From the NCBI GenBank assembly GCA_902524845.1, contig CABZEW010000004.1, forward strand, positions 19,785-83,784: 64,000 bases of DNA, in the 5' to 3' direction. A program made the position numbers and the translations under genes. Numbering within the stretch: the first letter of the stretch is position 1; every line of letters begins with the position of its first letter. Shown here in pieces: positions 1-8,478 of the stretch. The stretch comes from an uncultured Alphaproteobacteria bacterium. GTDB lineage: Bacteria > Pseudomonadota > Alphaproteobacteria > Rhodobacterales > Rhodobacteraceae. Below the pieces are notes generated by a model. It made no database searches. It was not told the origin of the DNA and was given only the letters and a program-made list of their open reading frames with translations.

Positions 1-1
1 T

Positions 2-775
2 AATAAACTGGAAACCGCAAAGATCGAGGTTTTAAATAATCAGTTAACTAAAAATTTTGAAGGCTTCAGATCTGCAATATCAAATCTTGTGGGGGGCAAT
101 AAAAGTTCACAAATTAATGCGATGAAACATATAAATTTGATGACCGATACCTTAGTTGGAGATTCAAAAAGTGCGAAAAAATTTATGGAGATTGAGAAAG
201 TTATTGATGAATCAATAAATGCATTAATAGGCGGCATTAACTCCGCAGATGATTTATCTCAGTTAGTCCAAATCTACAATTTTTTACCCAATAAAAAAGA
301 GTTGGCAACTGTATTGAGCCGTATTACAGATTATCAGCTGAAAGCTGTTGAAAGAATCGAATATGTGAAAGGTGCTTTATTGGAAAATGATGTTGAGGTG
401 CAGCTCTCTGAAATTCTTGCCGAACTCGCTGAAAATAGCGCTGCGGGCTTTATTTCAGCAAATGTCGCAGATGTTTTACAGGAAAGGGGGGTTGACTTTC
501 ACATCGCAGGCCTGGTCACAAAAGAGGCTCTCGAAAATTTAAGCGACGAACAACTTAAAAGCAATATTCTTGTTATGCTAAATTTTAGCGAGGATGTATT
601 TACAACCAATCCAGAGTTTTTAGATGCAATCCAGTCTGATACCTACGTATTAACGAGTACTTCCGGCATAGACCAAGATACTTTTGATATGCTGCTTCTC
701 TTAAAAGATGGATCAAGGGGGGATATCTTCGAAAAATATCCAGTGAAGGTCAAAGAATATCAGGTGTATAAATGA
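2..775 (+). CDS. Unrecognised protein, C-terminal part (5' end outside window)
   Basis: The frame is open from base 2 with no stop, so the gene begins before the window; the GTG at 89 is inside the open frame and need not be the start. I do not recognise the family. The visible 257 residues are acidic and mostly predicted helical, with no membrane segment and no clear catalytic motif. The stop overlaps the start of the next gene as ATGA, which implies translational coupling with the cyclic-nucleotide-binding-like protein. The two probably work together, but nothing here shows how. Confidence 0.75.
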   Translation, partial: NKLETAKIEVLNNQLTKNFEGFRSAISNLVGGNKSSQINAMKHINLMTDTLVGDSKSAKKFMEIEKVIDESINALIGGINSADDLSQLVQIYNFLPNKKELATVLSRITDYQLKAVERIEYVKGALLENDVEVQLSEILAELAENSAAGFISANVADVLQERGVDFHIAGLVTKEALENLSDEQLKSNILVMLNFSEDVFTTNPEFLDAIQSDTYVLTSTSGIDQDTFDMLLLLKDGSRGDIFEKYPVKVKEYQVYK

Positions 776-1101
776 GTGGATCAATTGAACCGATAGTCCC
801 TGGGCAAGTTATATTTGAAATAGGACAAGAAATCGAAAAGTGTTTTATACTGCAGAAGGGCTCGGTCCATTTCTTTAATGGTAGAGAAGAAAAAGTTAGT
901 GGGATCGCTCCAAATACTATGTTTGGATTTACTGAACTTGTAAAAGGTAAATCAACCCACAGCACAAAAGCCGTTTGCGTTACACCTGGAACCGTTGTTT
1001 CATTTTCATCTGAAGTTATTAAAACGAAACTATCAGCATATGGCGAGGATAATAAATTACTTTTAGAAAGTTTAGCTGATCAACTTCTTAACAAAATCTA
1101 G
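772..1101 (+). CDS. Stand-alone cyclic-nucleotide-binding-like (cupin fold) domain protein
   Basis: This 109-residue protein looks like a single Crp/Fnr-type sensory beta-barrel. It has the pattern GQVIFEIGQEIEKCFILQKG near residues 12-31, then glycine-punctuated strands and a C-terminal helix. There is no helix-turn-helix, so it is not a complete Crp regulator. I cannot see the arginine/glutamate phosphate-binding cassette of true cAMP binders, so ligand binding is uncertain. It overlaps the upstream unknown gene by 4 nt. It could be a regulatory partner of that protein. The family call rests on pattern only. Confidence 0.55.
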   Translation: MSGSIEPIVPGQVIFEIGQEIEKCFILQKGSVHFFNGREEKVSGIAPNTMFGFTELVKGKSTHSTKAVCVTPGTVVSFSSEVIKTKLSAYGEDNKLLLESLADQLLNKI

Positions 1102-1114
1102 CTAGATACAAATT

Positions 1115-1134
1115 TATTTGTATCCATATAAATT
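1115..1134 (+). other. Perfect hairpin after the first operon
   Basis: GATACAAA and TTTGTATC form an 8-bp perfect stem around a 4-nt loop, 13 nt after the stop of the preceding gene. No T-run follows, so it is more likely a 3'-end stabiliser than an intrinsic terminator. Confidence 0.4.
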
Positions 1135-1172
1135 ATGCCCTTGGGACATAACAGAGATAAAGAGGTAAAATC

Positions 1173-1206
1173 ACCAACCCCCTTATTGAGAGGGTTGGTC
1201 GATTTT
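1173..1206. terminator. Bidirectional intrinsic terminator between convergent genes
   Basis: ACCAACCC (1173-1180) pairs with GGGTTGGT (1192-1199). A T-rich run follows on the plus strand (1202-1206), and on the minus strand the hairpin is followed by a shorter T-rich stretch. It lies between the plus-strand pair ending at 1101 and znuA on the minus strand ending at 1211, so it can serve both. Confidence 0.7.
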
Positions 1207-1210
1207 TCGT

Positions 1211-2182
1211 TTAGAAGCATTTGGCTAGGTTGGTTGCCAAGTTTCGAATCAGGTTTTCGTAAAGATTTGGCCCAGACTCTAATTTAACTCCTAGGGGGTC
1301 AATCACAGCAGTGTTGGCATTGGTGCCTTCTACAACCGCCATAACAAGGCCCTGCTTATATTGTGGCTCTGCTAGAACACACTCTACAGCTTCGTCCACC
1401 ACTCTTTTCCTAATTTCAGCAAGTCGGGCGGGGCTTGGATCAGAAGCATCGCCCAATGAAATTGCGCCAGAAGCACTGATGCCAAAATCCTTCTCAAAAT
1501 ACTGATACGCATCATGAAAAACGACAAACTTCTTGTCTCTTATTGGATCTAATATTGAATTTACCTCTGATACTAGCGAGTCCACATTATCTCTGGCCAA
1601 TTTCGCGTTAGAGAAATACTTTCCAGCATTATCGGGATCAGCTTCAGATAACTTAGCTGCAATAACATTTAACCAGACCTTGGCAATTTGTGGCGACAGC
1701 CAGGCATGTGGATCATGGTCTCCGTGAGCATGTTCGTCGTGGTCATCATGATCATCGTGGTCATCATGTTTCTTCTTACCATGGTCATCATGATCATCGT
1801 GGTCATCATGGTCATGCGCCTCAAACAACGCTCCCTCCCGGAAACTAAGAAGCTCTATTCCATCAACACCTAATAGTGAAATTATAGAAGAATCTTGTGC
1901 TAGGCTCGAAAGTCCCTTTTCAAGCCACGGTGTAAGATCCTCACCTATCCAAAATACAATATCTGCATCTTCCAATGATTTTGCATTGGAAGGTTTAAGT
2001 TGATATTCGTGTGGTGACGCTCCTGCTGGAATAATCAAGTCTGGTTTACCAACACCGTTCATTATTTTTGAAACCAAAGAATGAACTGGTGCAATATCCA
2101 CCGTCACCTTAGGGACGTCTGCAACCAACATACTTGTGCTTAAAAGAAATGCTGATGTAGTTGAAAGGAATTTATTGGACAT
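1211..2182 (-). CDS. znuA: Zinc ABC transporter, periplasmic zinc-binding protein ZnuA
   Basis: This is the periplasmic receptor that captures Zn(II) and delivers it to ZnuBC. The 323 residues begin with a signal peptide (about 1-21) and continue with a cluster A-I substrate-binding fold, including the PVHSLV and PAGASPHEY segments. A His/Asp-rich loop (about 122-155), made of HDD-type repeats and ending in HGDHDPHAWLSP, is typical of zinc rather than manganese receptors. The ATG at 2182 is preceded on the minus strand by GGAGAG. It is divergent from zur-znuCB across a likely Zur operator, so it should be induced by zinc starvation. Confidence 0.93.
   Translation of the reverse strand: MSNKFLSTTSAFLLSTSMLVADVPKVTVDIAPVHSLVSKIMNGVGKPDLIIPAGASPHEYQLKPSNAKSLEDADIVFWIGEDLTPWLEKGLSSLAQDSSIISLLGVDGIELLSFREGALFEAHDHDDHDDHDDHGKKKHDDHDDHDDHDEHAHGDHDPHAWLSPQIAKVWLNVIAAKLSEADPDNAGKYFSNAKLARDNVDSLVSEVNSILDPIRDKKFVVFHDAYQYFEKDFGISASGAISLGDASDPSPARLAEIRKRVVDEAVECVLAEPQYKQGLVMAVVEGTNANTAVIDPLGVKLESGPNLYENLIRNLATNLAKCF
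1741..1810. repeat. Duplicated 28-bp repeat encoding the ZnuA His/Asp loop
   Basis: Bases 1741-1768 and 1783-1810 are identical 28-mers built from shorter GTCATCATGATCATC-type units, separated by 14 nt encoding a lysine-rich spacer. The repeat is in-frame and encodes the metal-binding loop, so copy number could vary between strains without a frameshift. Confidence 0.8.
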
Positions 2183-2210
2183 TTGGCTCTCCGTAAGGTA
2201 AAAACTGTAT

Positions 2211-2241
2211 TATGTTATGTTGTAACATGTTATGCTATAAC
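2211..2241. promoter_or_regulatory. Candidate Zur operator between znuA and zur
   Basis: The stretch contains overlapping imperfect dyads, TATGTTGTAACAT and GTTATGCTATAAC. These match the general shape of alphaproteobacterial Zur boxes (a TGTTATnnnATAACA-like palindrome). It lies about 30 nt upstream of the znuA start and about 40 nt upstream of zur, the expected place for one site to control both directions. Confidence 0.65.
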
Positions 2242-2282
2242 TTAACAAATCTTTAAAGTAAAGTTGAAAAGAGAAAAAATCT

Positions 2283-2789
2283 GTGGCGAAGCAAAAACAG
2301 CAAAGTGAAGTTGAATCAAAAATTTTTGGAAATCATGATCATGGAAATTGCTTTGACGACGCAATAAAGCAGATTGAAATTTATTTCATCAAAAAAAAAC
2401 TTCAATTTACGCCCTTGAGAAGAAAAGTTTTCGAAATTCTACTACGAGATCATAAGCCTCTAGGAGCTTATGAGATTCTAGATACGTTGGGTAAAGAAGG
2501 TCATTCGTCCTCTCCACCAATTGCTTACAGAGTATTAGATTTCTTAATAGAGCACGGTTTTGTTCACAAAATACAAGGTTTAAATGCTTTTATTGCTTGT
2601 TCAAATCCTAATCACATTCATTCCCCAGCATTTGTAATTTGCCGAAAATGTGAGAAAGTTGCGGAGATCGATGAGAAAAAGAGTGGCGTTAGCTTTCAAA
2701 CTCCTGGAATAGAGAATTTTAAGGTTGAAAAAACAACTGTCGAGCTGATTGGAATTTGCAGATCATGCTCTGATACGGCAAACTGGTAA
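2283..2789 (+). CDS. zur: Zinc uptake regulator Zur (Fur family repressor)
   Basis: This 168-residue Fur-family protein starts at a GTG. It has an N-terminal winged helix (LRRKVFEILLRDHKPLGAYEI region, about 41-65), then a dimerisation domain with HIHSP and the paired structural-zinc motifs CRKC (about 120) and CRSC near the C terminus. It should repress zinc-uptake genes when Zn-loaded. It is the first gene of zur-znuC-znuB-cobW and overlaps znuC by one base (TAATG). The zinc transporter context supports Zur over Fur or Mur. Confidence 0.9.
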   Translation: MAKQKQQSEVESKIFGNHDHGNCFDDAIKQIEIYFIKKKLQFTPLRRKVFEILLRDHKPLGAYEILDTLGKEGHSSSPPIAYRVLDFLIEHGFVHKIQGLNAFIACSNPNHIHSPAFVICRKCEKVAEIDEKKSGVSFQTPGIENFKVEKTTVELIGICRSCSDTANW

Positions 2790-3508
2790 TGCTTATTGAA
2801 GTTCAAAATCTTTGCGTGGGATATGGTAATAAAAATGTACTTCAAGATATAAACCTGTCTCTTAGAAAAAATGAAATTGTTACCATAGTTGGTCCAAATG
2901 GATCTGGAAAAACAACTCTCTTCAAATCAATTATTGGCTCAGCACCTATTTCGTCAGGCAAAGTGGTCATTAGTCCAGATTTAAAAATAGGCTATGTGCC
3001 TCAAGTACTCAATATAGATCGATCCCTCCCACTGACGGTAAAGCGATTTCTTAGCCTTGCAAATAATCAAAACAAAAAAGAGAGTTTAAGCGCAGAAAAG
3101 GTTTTAGAGTCAGATGAATTATTATTTAAACAGATCAGTACTTTGTCTGGTGGTCAATTGCAAAGAGTGCTTTTAGCGCGCGCTTTAGTGAATAATCCTG
3201 ATGTTTTATTACTTGATGAAGCCACTCAAGGTTTGGACCAACCGGGATCAGCGTCTTTTTATAGAAAAATAGAAGAAATTCGAAATGACACCGGTTGCGC
3301 AATATTAATGATAAGCCATGACTTGCACGTAGTTATGAGCGCTTCTAACAGAGTAATTTGTCTCAATGGTCATATATGTTGTCAGGGTGAACCACGAACA
3401 GTAGCTTCATCACCTGAATACAAAGCCCTGTTTGGTCCCAATGTTGATGGTACTCTCGCACTTTATCAACATAACTATAACAATAACCATAATCAGATAG
3501 AGCGCTAA
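2789..3508 (+). CDS. znuC: Zinc ABC transporter ATPase ZnuC
   Basis: This is the cytoplasmic ATPase that powers zinc import through ZnuB. The 239 residues carry Walker A GPNGSGKT (35-42), the signature LSGGQLQR (about 118-125), Walker B LLLDEATQGLD and the switch histidine in MISHDLH. Its start overlaps the zur stop and it lies 2 nt upstream of znuB, so the three are co-translated. The C-terminal tail is Asn/His-rich (about 228-236), which may add weak metal binding. Confidence 0.93.
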   Translation: MLIEVQNLCVGYGNKNVLQDINLSLRKNEIVTIVGPNGSGKTTLFKSIIGSAPISSGKVVISPDLKIGYVPQVLNIDRSLPLTVKRFLSLANNQNKKESLSAEKVLESDELLFKQISTLSGGQLQRVLLARALVNNPDVLLLDEATQGLDQPGSASFYRKIEEIRNDTGCAILMISHDLHVVMSASNRVICLNGHICCQGEPRTVASSPEYKALFGPNVDGTLALYQHNYNNNHNQIER

Positions 3509-3510
3509 AA

Positions 3511-4347
3511 ATGCTGGATGACTTCATGGTAAGAGCCAGCCTCGCCGGTATTGGCGTTGCTCTAGCAGCAGCGCCGTTAGGTTGTTTCGTGGTATGGCGA
3601 AGAATGGCTTACTTTGGAGAAGCAACCGCTCATGCCGCACTTTTAGGAATATCATTATCTCTACTGTTTGAATTTTCAATATTTGCTGGAGCTTTGTTAG
3701 TCTCACTTTCAATGGCGTCGCTGGTAACATTTGGCCAAGGTCGTTCACTTTTTTTGGATACCCTGTTAGGAGTTGCGGGGCATATGTCAATGGCAGCGGG
3801 ATTAATAATTGTTTCTTTTATTTCCGGCGTTCGTATTGAGCTAATGGCCTATCTAATTGGTGATATTCTGGCGGTATCAAAAACAGATATTTTATTAATA
3901 TGGTTAGGATTAGGCCTGGTGTTGCTTCTCTTAATTTGGCGATGGTCAGCACTTTTATTGTGTACCCTTAACGAAGATTTAGCTGCTGCGAGTGGGCTAA
4001 AACCAAAGAGAGAAAGTTTTGTGCTTACAATAGCACTAGCAGTGGTAGTTGCTGTGGGCATAAAGGTAGTCGGGGTATTACTTATAATTTCCATGTTAAT
4101 CATTCCTGCTGCATCTGCACGTTCACTTGGATCAACACCTGAGAAAATGGCTTTATTCGCCTGTTTAATAGGAGTGTTATCAGCAATATTCGGCCTAAAT
4201 GCCTCATATGTTTTTGATACTCCAACGGGTCCTTCAATCGTAAGTGTGGCATCTTTAATTTTCCTAGCCACACTAATCTTCACTTTTATCAAAAATCGCT
4301 TTTTGATAAATAGAGGTAATAAAAGTAGAGATAGCAACTATGGATAA
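3511..4347 (+). CDS. znuB: Zinc ABC transporter permease ZnuB
   Basis: This inner-membrane permease has 278 residues and about eight hydrophobic segments. It shows the family's early FGEATAHAALLGISLS segment (about 35-50) and a late SMLIIPAASARSL segment typical of ABC-3 metal permeases. It forms the zinc channel with ZnuC and receives zinc from ZnuA. The 3' end overlaps the CobW-family gene by 8 nt, tying that gene to the zinc operon. Confidence 0.93.
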   Translation: MLDDFMVRASLAGIGVALAAAPLGCFVVWRRMAYFGEATAHAALLGISLSLLFEFSIFAGALLVSLSMASLVTFGQGRSLFLDTLLGVAGHMSMAAGLIIVSFISGVRIELMAYLIGDILAVSKTDILLIWLGLGLVLLLLIWRWSALLLCTLNEDLAAASGLKPKRESFVLTIALAVVVAVGIKVVGVLLIISMLIIPAASARSLGSTPEKMALFACLIGVLSAIFGLNASYVFDTPTGPSIVSVASLIFLATLIFTFIKNRFLINRGNKSRDSNYG

Positions 4348-5407
4348 GTTTGCGCCTAAACCAGTGACAGTAATTACAGGCTTTCTTGGAAGTGGCAAGA
4401 CAACTTTGCTCTCTGCTTTACTTAAAAAAGAAGAAATAAAGAATGTAGCGGTAATTATAAATGAATTTGGTGAGATCGGACTAGACCATGCCTTAGTAGA
4501 ACACAGCGATGAGAATATTATTGAATTACAAAATGGATGTATTTGCTGCACTATTCAAGGTGATCTCCAGAAAACAATGCTGGATTTAATAGATAAAATG
4601 ACAAAAGGAGAAGTATCTTATTTTGATAAAGTTATAATCGAAACCACAGGGCTTGCTGACCCAGTTCCCATTATTCACACTTTGATTAGCTCTATGGATT
4701 TGCAAAGAGTTTACACTTTAGACGGTGTAATCACAGTTGTAGACGCAACAAATGGAGAAAAAACATTAGATCTACAGCCAGAGGCAGTCAAACAAGCTGC
4801 CTTAGCCGAGCGGATTATTATAAGTAAAATTGATCTAGTAGAAAAAGATAAAAAACTGTCACTGAAAGGCAGATTAAGAACGATAAATCCATCAATAAAA
4901 ATTATCGAAAGTAGCTTCGGTGATGTTTCAATTTCAGACTTAATTGATTTGGGTGCGTATGATCCCTTTAACAAATCCAGAGATGTAAAGGAATGGCTTG
5001 AAGCAGAAAGTATGGACTCCCATCATGACCACGACCACCACCATATTAATGTGAATCGGCATGATGAAAATATTGAAGCATTTTCTATGACTAGCGAAAA
5101 ACCTGTCAACATGATGGCATTTGGTCTCTTTAAGGACTTGCTTATGGCTCAGATGGGACCTGATTTGCTCAGGTTAAAAGGAATAATAAATATTGAAGGC
5201 AAAGATCGCCCAGCAGTTATTCACGGCGTGCAACATATTTTTCACCCTGTTCACTGGTTGGAAAAATGGCCTGACAGCGATAGACAGACAAAGCTGGTGT
5301 TCATTACAAGGAATGTAAAGAAAGAACAAATAGAGGGTTTTTTTAATGCATTAATGGGGCTTGTCGGAGATAAAAGTATGCCTAAGGAGATCAATGATTT
5401 GCTGTAA
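4340..5407 (+). CDS. CobW/COG0523-family GTP-dependent zinc metallochaperone
   Basis: This G3E-family GTPase (355 residues) has Walker A GFLGSGKTT (14-22), the metal-binding GCICC motif (66-70), an SKIDLVEKD base-specificity segment and a His/Asp-rich loop around residue 230. The C-terminal CobW_C domain follows. Zur-regulated members (ZigA/ZNG1 type) deliver zinc to client enzymes during starvation. Its place as fourth gene of the zur-znuCB operon supports zinc over cobalt, and no cobalamin genes are nearby. The client enzyme is unknown. Confidence 0.88.
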   Translation: MDKFAPKPVTVITGFLGSGKTTLLSALLKKEEIKNVAVIINEFGEIGLDHALVEHSDENIIELQNGCICCTIQGDLQKTMLDLIDKMTKGEVSYFDKVIIETTGLADPVPIIHTLISSMDLQRVYTLDGVITVVDATNGEKTLDLQPEAVKQAALAERIIISKIDLVEKDKKLSLKGRLRTINPSIKIIESSFGDVSISDLIDLGAYDPFNKSRDVKEWLEAESMDSHHDHDHHHINVNRHDENIEAFSMTSEKPVNMMAFGLFKDLLMAQMGPDLLRLKGIINIEGKDRPAVIHGVQHIFHPVHWLEKWPDSDRQTKLVFITRNVKKEQIEGFFNALMGLVGDKSMPKEINDLL

Positions 5408-5422
5408 TCTTTATAAATTAAA

Positions 5423-6079
5423 TTAAGGTTTTTGAGTTATAAAAGCCAAGTTATTCGCAGGCATTTTCTCAGTTCTTAAATGGACTAAACCTGCTTCATT
5501 AAATATATTCAACATATCTACATCATTTTTGTATCCCAAATCAGGATCAGTATCAATTAAGCTATGGTGAAACTCCATATCACTTTTACTGATCAGCTTA
5601 TCGTTACGCATAAACGGTCCATAAATAATAGAGAGCCCCTGAGGGACTAGCGCCTTAGACATTTCATTGACCAAGATTTTTGTTTCCTCAATGCTAATCA
5701 AATGCAGCAAGTTTACCAAGAGAATGAGGTCTTGACCATGATGCTCTGCAGCCCAACCTTCCTTAGTTGCATCTAACAGGCATGGAGGCTTAAGGTTTGT
5801 TAAATGATGGTCATTACTCCAGCATCGAATACTTTTAATACGGGTTTCATCAACATCAGAGGGTTGCCAATTTAGAAGTGGCAAAGCGGCGGCAAGTTTT
5901 ACGACATGCTGTCCAGTACCACTCGCTATCTCCAGCGCGTTGCCTGATTTGATCGCAATTTCTCTTACTAATTCGACAATAGGTTTAGCATTCCTAACTG
6001 CGGACAGTGAATTAAGGCGTCCGTTGCCTTCCAATTTTGCGACGCAGGCTGTTGCAGGAAGTTTTTCTCGATGAGCCAT
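5423..6079 (-). CDS. DUF938 family SAM-dependent methyltransferase-like protein
   Basis: This is a class I methyltransferase fold of the DUF938 family, about 218 residues. Motif I reads LEIASGTGQHV (about 50-60), followed by WQPSDVDETR and the active-site-side segment DLILLVNLLHLIS. I chose the ATG at 6079 (MAHREKLP); an upstream in-frame ATG at 6112 would add an unconserved AT-rich leader. Substrates of this family are not established. It lies convergent to the zinc operon, with a 15-nt gap. Confidence 0.75.
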   Translation of the reverse strand: MAHREKLPATACVAKLEGNGRLNSLSAVRNAKPIVELVREIAIKSGNALEIASGTGQHVVKLAAALPLLNWQPSDVDETRIKSIRCWSNDHHLTNLKPPCLLDATKEGWAAEHHGQDLILLVNLLHLISIEETKILVNEMSKALVPQGLSIIYGPFMRNDKLISKSDMEFHHSLIDTDPDLGYKNDVDMLNIFNEAGLVHLRTEKMPANNLAFITQKP

Positions 6080-6416
6080 ATTTAAATAATATATATATAC
6101 ATAAAAAATCAACTTTTAATAGAGAGCGGGCTATTTCGGAAACCGAATTCGTCCGGTATACACCAAGAAACGGTGTTCTTTATAGTTTCATTACGTGATG
6201 TGTGTATACTTTTCGACTATGCTTAATTAATGGAAAAAGTATACGTGCAATTTGATCTATCATGCGAATACCGATAAGTTATAAAACAGAAAAATGAACA
6301 CGGGCTCTATTGTAGTTAATTAATTTGTGGCAATTCAGCAAGACGTTCCAAGAACACTTACAGGTGGTGATTAATCTTTATTAAAATAAAACTTTAGACT
6401 AAACTATTCCAATTTA
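6080..6416. other. Gene-free stretch with repeated GTATAC sites
   Basis: No supported ORF lies here. It holds a short hairpin TTCGG-AAA-CCGAA (6135-6147) and three GTATAC hexamers, at 6156-6161, 6204-6209 and 6239-6244. The last two form an inverted repeat, GTATACTTTT with AAAAGTATAC, around 21 nt. The stretch is upstream of the DUF938 gene and downstream of the aldolase/SDR gene, so it may hold the DUF938 promoter and operator or a small RNA. I cannot tell which. Confidence 0.4.
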
Positions 6417-8453
6417 TTATCTTAGTGACGCTTCAATGTTACCACCATCAACGCTAATTACATGACCAGTAGTTCGTTCTAATAGACAAAGATCAATAAA
6501 AGCTTTAGCAACATGGCGAGCCTCCACTTCTTCATTGAGCAGATTTCCACTCATATACTGCTCGGCACTCATACCTCTTGATTTGGCCCGCTCAGCTATG
6601 AACTCTTCGGTCAGCATACCAGAGCGAATTCTATCTGCATTTATGCCATTGACACGTATACCGTAACTTCCAAGCTCCAAAGCCAGCTGTTTGACCAAAA
6701 ACATCAATGTTGATTTTGGCAACCCGTATGCCCCAAAATTATACCCTGGGTTTACAGCTTGTTTAGATATATTAAAAAGCATCTGACCCTTATTACCTTG
6801 TTCAATAAACAGTTGCCCTATAAGCTTTGCCAATCTGAAGTGTGAAAAGAAATTAATCTCAAAGCTTCTTCGCAAATCATCCATCTCTATTTCAATCAGA
6901 GGTGACTGGAAAGCGGCTCCCACATTGGATACAAGAATATCAATGCCACCAAAATCATGAACTAGGTCTTCAATAAAATTTTCTACTGTTTTTTCATCAG
7001 TAACATCAAAATTTCTTTTTTGAACATTCGCTCCAAAACCACTTTGTTCTAGCTTTCTCTTATTAATGTCCACAGCAATTACTTCAGCACCAGCTTCGGT
7101 AAAAGAGTTAACAATAGCGGTACCAATCGCGCCCGCCGCACCTGTCACTAACGTAATTTTTCCTTTTAAGGGTAGCGAGATGCTTTTTTTGAGTTTTGAT
7201 TGCTCAAGTGACCAGTACTCCATATCAAACAAATCTTGATTTTTAACAGGATGGAACCCGCCTGCACTTTCAGAAGCAGTAATAACTGAAACATTTTGGA
7301 TGGCTATATCCATAATTATTTTAGCTTCTTTTATCGATCCTCCAATGCCTATTAGCCCAAACCCTTCAACCCATATGACCTTTGGCTTGGGATCTAACAT
7401 GATTTTAGATTCATCAGCCTTAGCACTCCATTTGTTAAAGTAATTCTTGTAATCACTGATGTACGACTTAAGAGAATCATTTATAGCTTTTTGTCCCGCT
7501 CGTTGAGTAGATTTGGTTAAAACCCAAGGCTTGGGCTTTATTCTTATTACATGGTCAGGAGTAGCGACACCTCTGTCCGTTATACCGTTGACTATATGTT
7601 TATCTATCTGAGCTGAAATCCCGTCATCTATGCAAGTTTTAATAACAACTGTTGGAGCAGGCTCCTCAGAAAGGTCGAAAAAGCTTTTTTTTATCCTGCT
7701 TATCAGTAAACGATAATTTGATTTAAGACCTTTCTTACTACGACGACCTATTTTTCTCCTACGATCCGAGAACCATTTCTCAACAAGATTAGTTTGCTCT
7801 ATCAAACGCGAATATGATTCTTTTGCACTTTTCCCCCATGTGAAATGACCATGCTTAAGAAGTACTAGTCCTTTAGCTTGGGGGTTGTTTTCTGCTATTT
7901 CGGCAGCTATTTTTGCTAATGAAAATCCTGGCATTATATAGGGCACTAAGGCTAGACTATCTCCAAAAATCTCATGTAAAATTGCTTTTGGCTCGGGAAT
8001 ATTGGCCAATGAGAGAATTGCTGTTGCGTGGGTATGATCCACTACCTTATGCGGCAAAAACGCATGTAACAAAGTCTCGATAGAGGGATTTGGCGAAGCC
8101 TGGTTAATTAAATTCATCCTTTGAACATTTACCATATCTTTATCACTTAACATTTCTAATTTTCTTAGGTTTAGTAATGGTTCAAGTTTCAATGCAGGAA
8201 ATCCTGGCAATTCTATCGTAGCAAGATCCCAGCCGGAGCCTTTTACGCAGATAACTTTTTGTTTATCTCCAAAAAGGTCCTCTACCTCAGTTTTACAAGA
8301 AGTATTACCGCCTCCATGCATTACAAGGTCAGGGTCTGACCCTATTAACCTTGATGTGTAGACACGCAACGCCAAGTCTGAACTGATTCCTTTTTCTTGG
8401 TAACGTTTAACAAAATCATTAGCGTCTTTATCTACCCAACGATCTTCAATCAT
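6417..8453 (-). CDS. Bifunctional class II aldolase / short-chain dehydrogenase fusion
   Basis: This 678-residue fusion joins a RhaD-like class II aldolase (about 15-410) to an SDR dehydrogenase (about 430-678). The aldolase half has HGGGNTS (46-52), an ETLLHAFLP segment with Glu126, and zinc-ligand candidates His140, His142 and His201/203. The SDR half has TGAAGAIG (437-444), Ser563 and YGLPK (Tyr576, Lys580). Such enzymes cleave a ketose 1-phosphate to DHAP plus an aldehyde, then oxidise or reduce the aldehyde. It lies 25 nt after apt in an apparent mtnP-apt operon. I therefore infer 5-methylthioribulose-1-phosphate as a candidate substrate. Rhamnulose-1-phosphate remains possible, but no rhamnose genes are visible. 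Confidence 0.85.
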   Translation of the reverse strand: MIEDRWVDKDANDFVKRYQEKGISSDLALRVYTSRLIGSDPDLVMHGGGNTSCKTEVEDLFGDKQKVICVKGSGWDLATIELPGFPALKLEPLLNLRKLEMLSDKDMVNVQRMNLINQASPNPSIETLLHAFLPHKVVDHTHATAILSLANIPEPKAILHEIFGDSLALVPYIMPGFSLAKIAAEIAENNPQAKGLVLLKHGHFTWGKSAKESYSRLIEQTNLVEKWFSDRRRKIGRRSKKGLKSNYRLLISRIKKSFFDLSEEPAPTVVIKTCIDDGISAQIDKHIVNGITDRGVATPDHVIRIKPKPWVLTKSTQRAGQKAINDSLKSYISDYKNYFNKWSAKADESKIMLDPKPKVIWVEGFGLIGIGGSIKEAKIIMDIAIQNVSVITASESAGGFHPVKNQDLFDMEYWSLEQSKLKKSISLPLKGKITLVTGAAGAIGTAIVNSFTEAGAEVIAVDINKRKLEQSGFGANVQKRNFDVTDEKTVENFIEDLVHDFGGIDILVSNVGAAFQSPLIEIEMDDLRRSFEINFFSHFRLAKLIGQLFIEQGNKGQMLFNISKQAVNPGYNFGAYGLPKSTLMFLVKQLALELGSYGIRVNGINADRIRSGMLTEEFIAERAKSRGMSAEQYMSGNLLNEEVEARHVAKAFIDLCLLERTTGHVISVDGGNIEASLR

Positions 8454-8478
8454 TTAGAACCCAAAATAAACAAGCAGT

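Noticed and set aside
1741-1810. CRISPR array
   Set aside because: The repeats are in-frame coding repeats of the ZnuA loop, with no unique spacers and no cas genes in the window.
1688-1873. Plus-strand ORF opposite the ZnuA His loop
   Set aside because: Its repetitive Met/Val/Ile content is the antisense reading of the His/Asp repeat.
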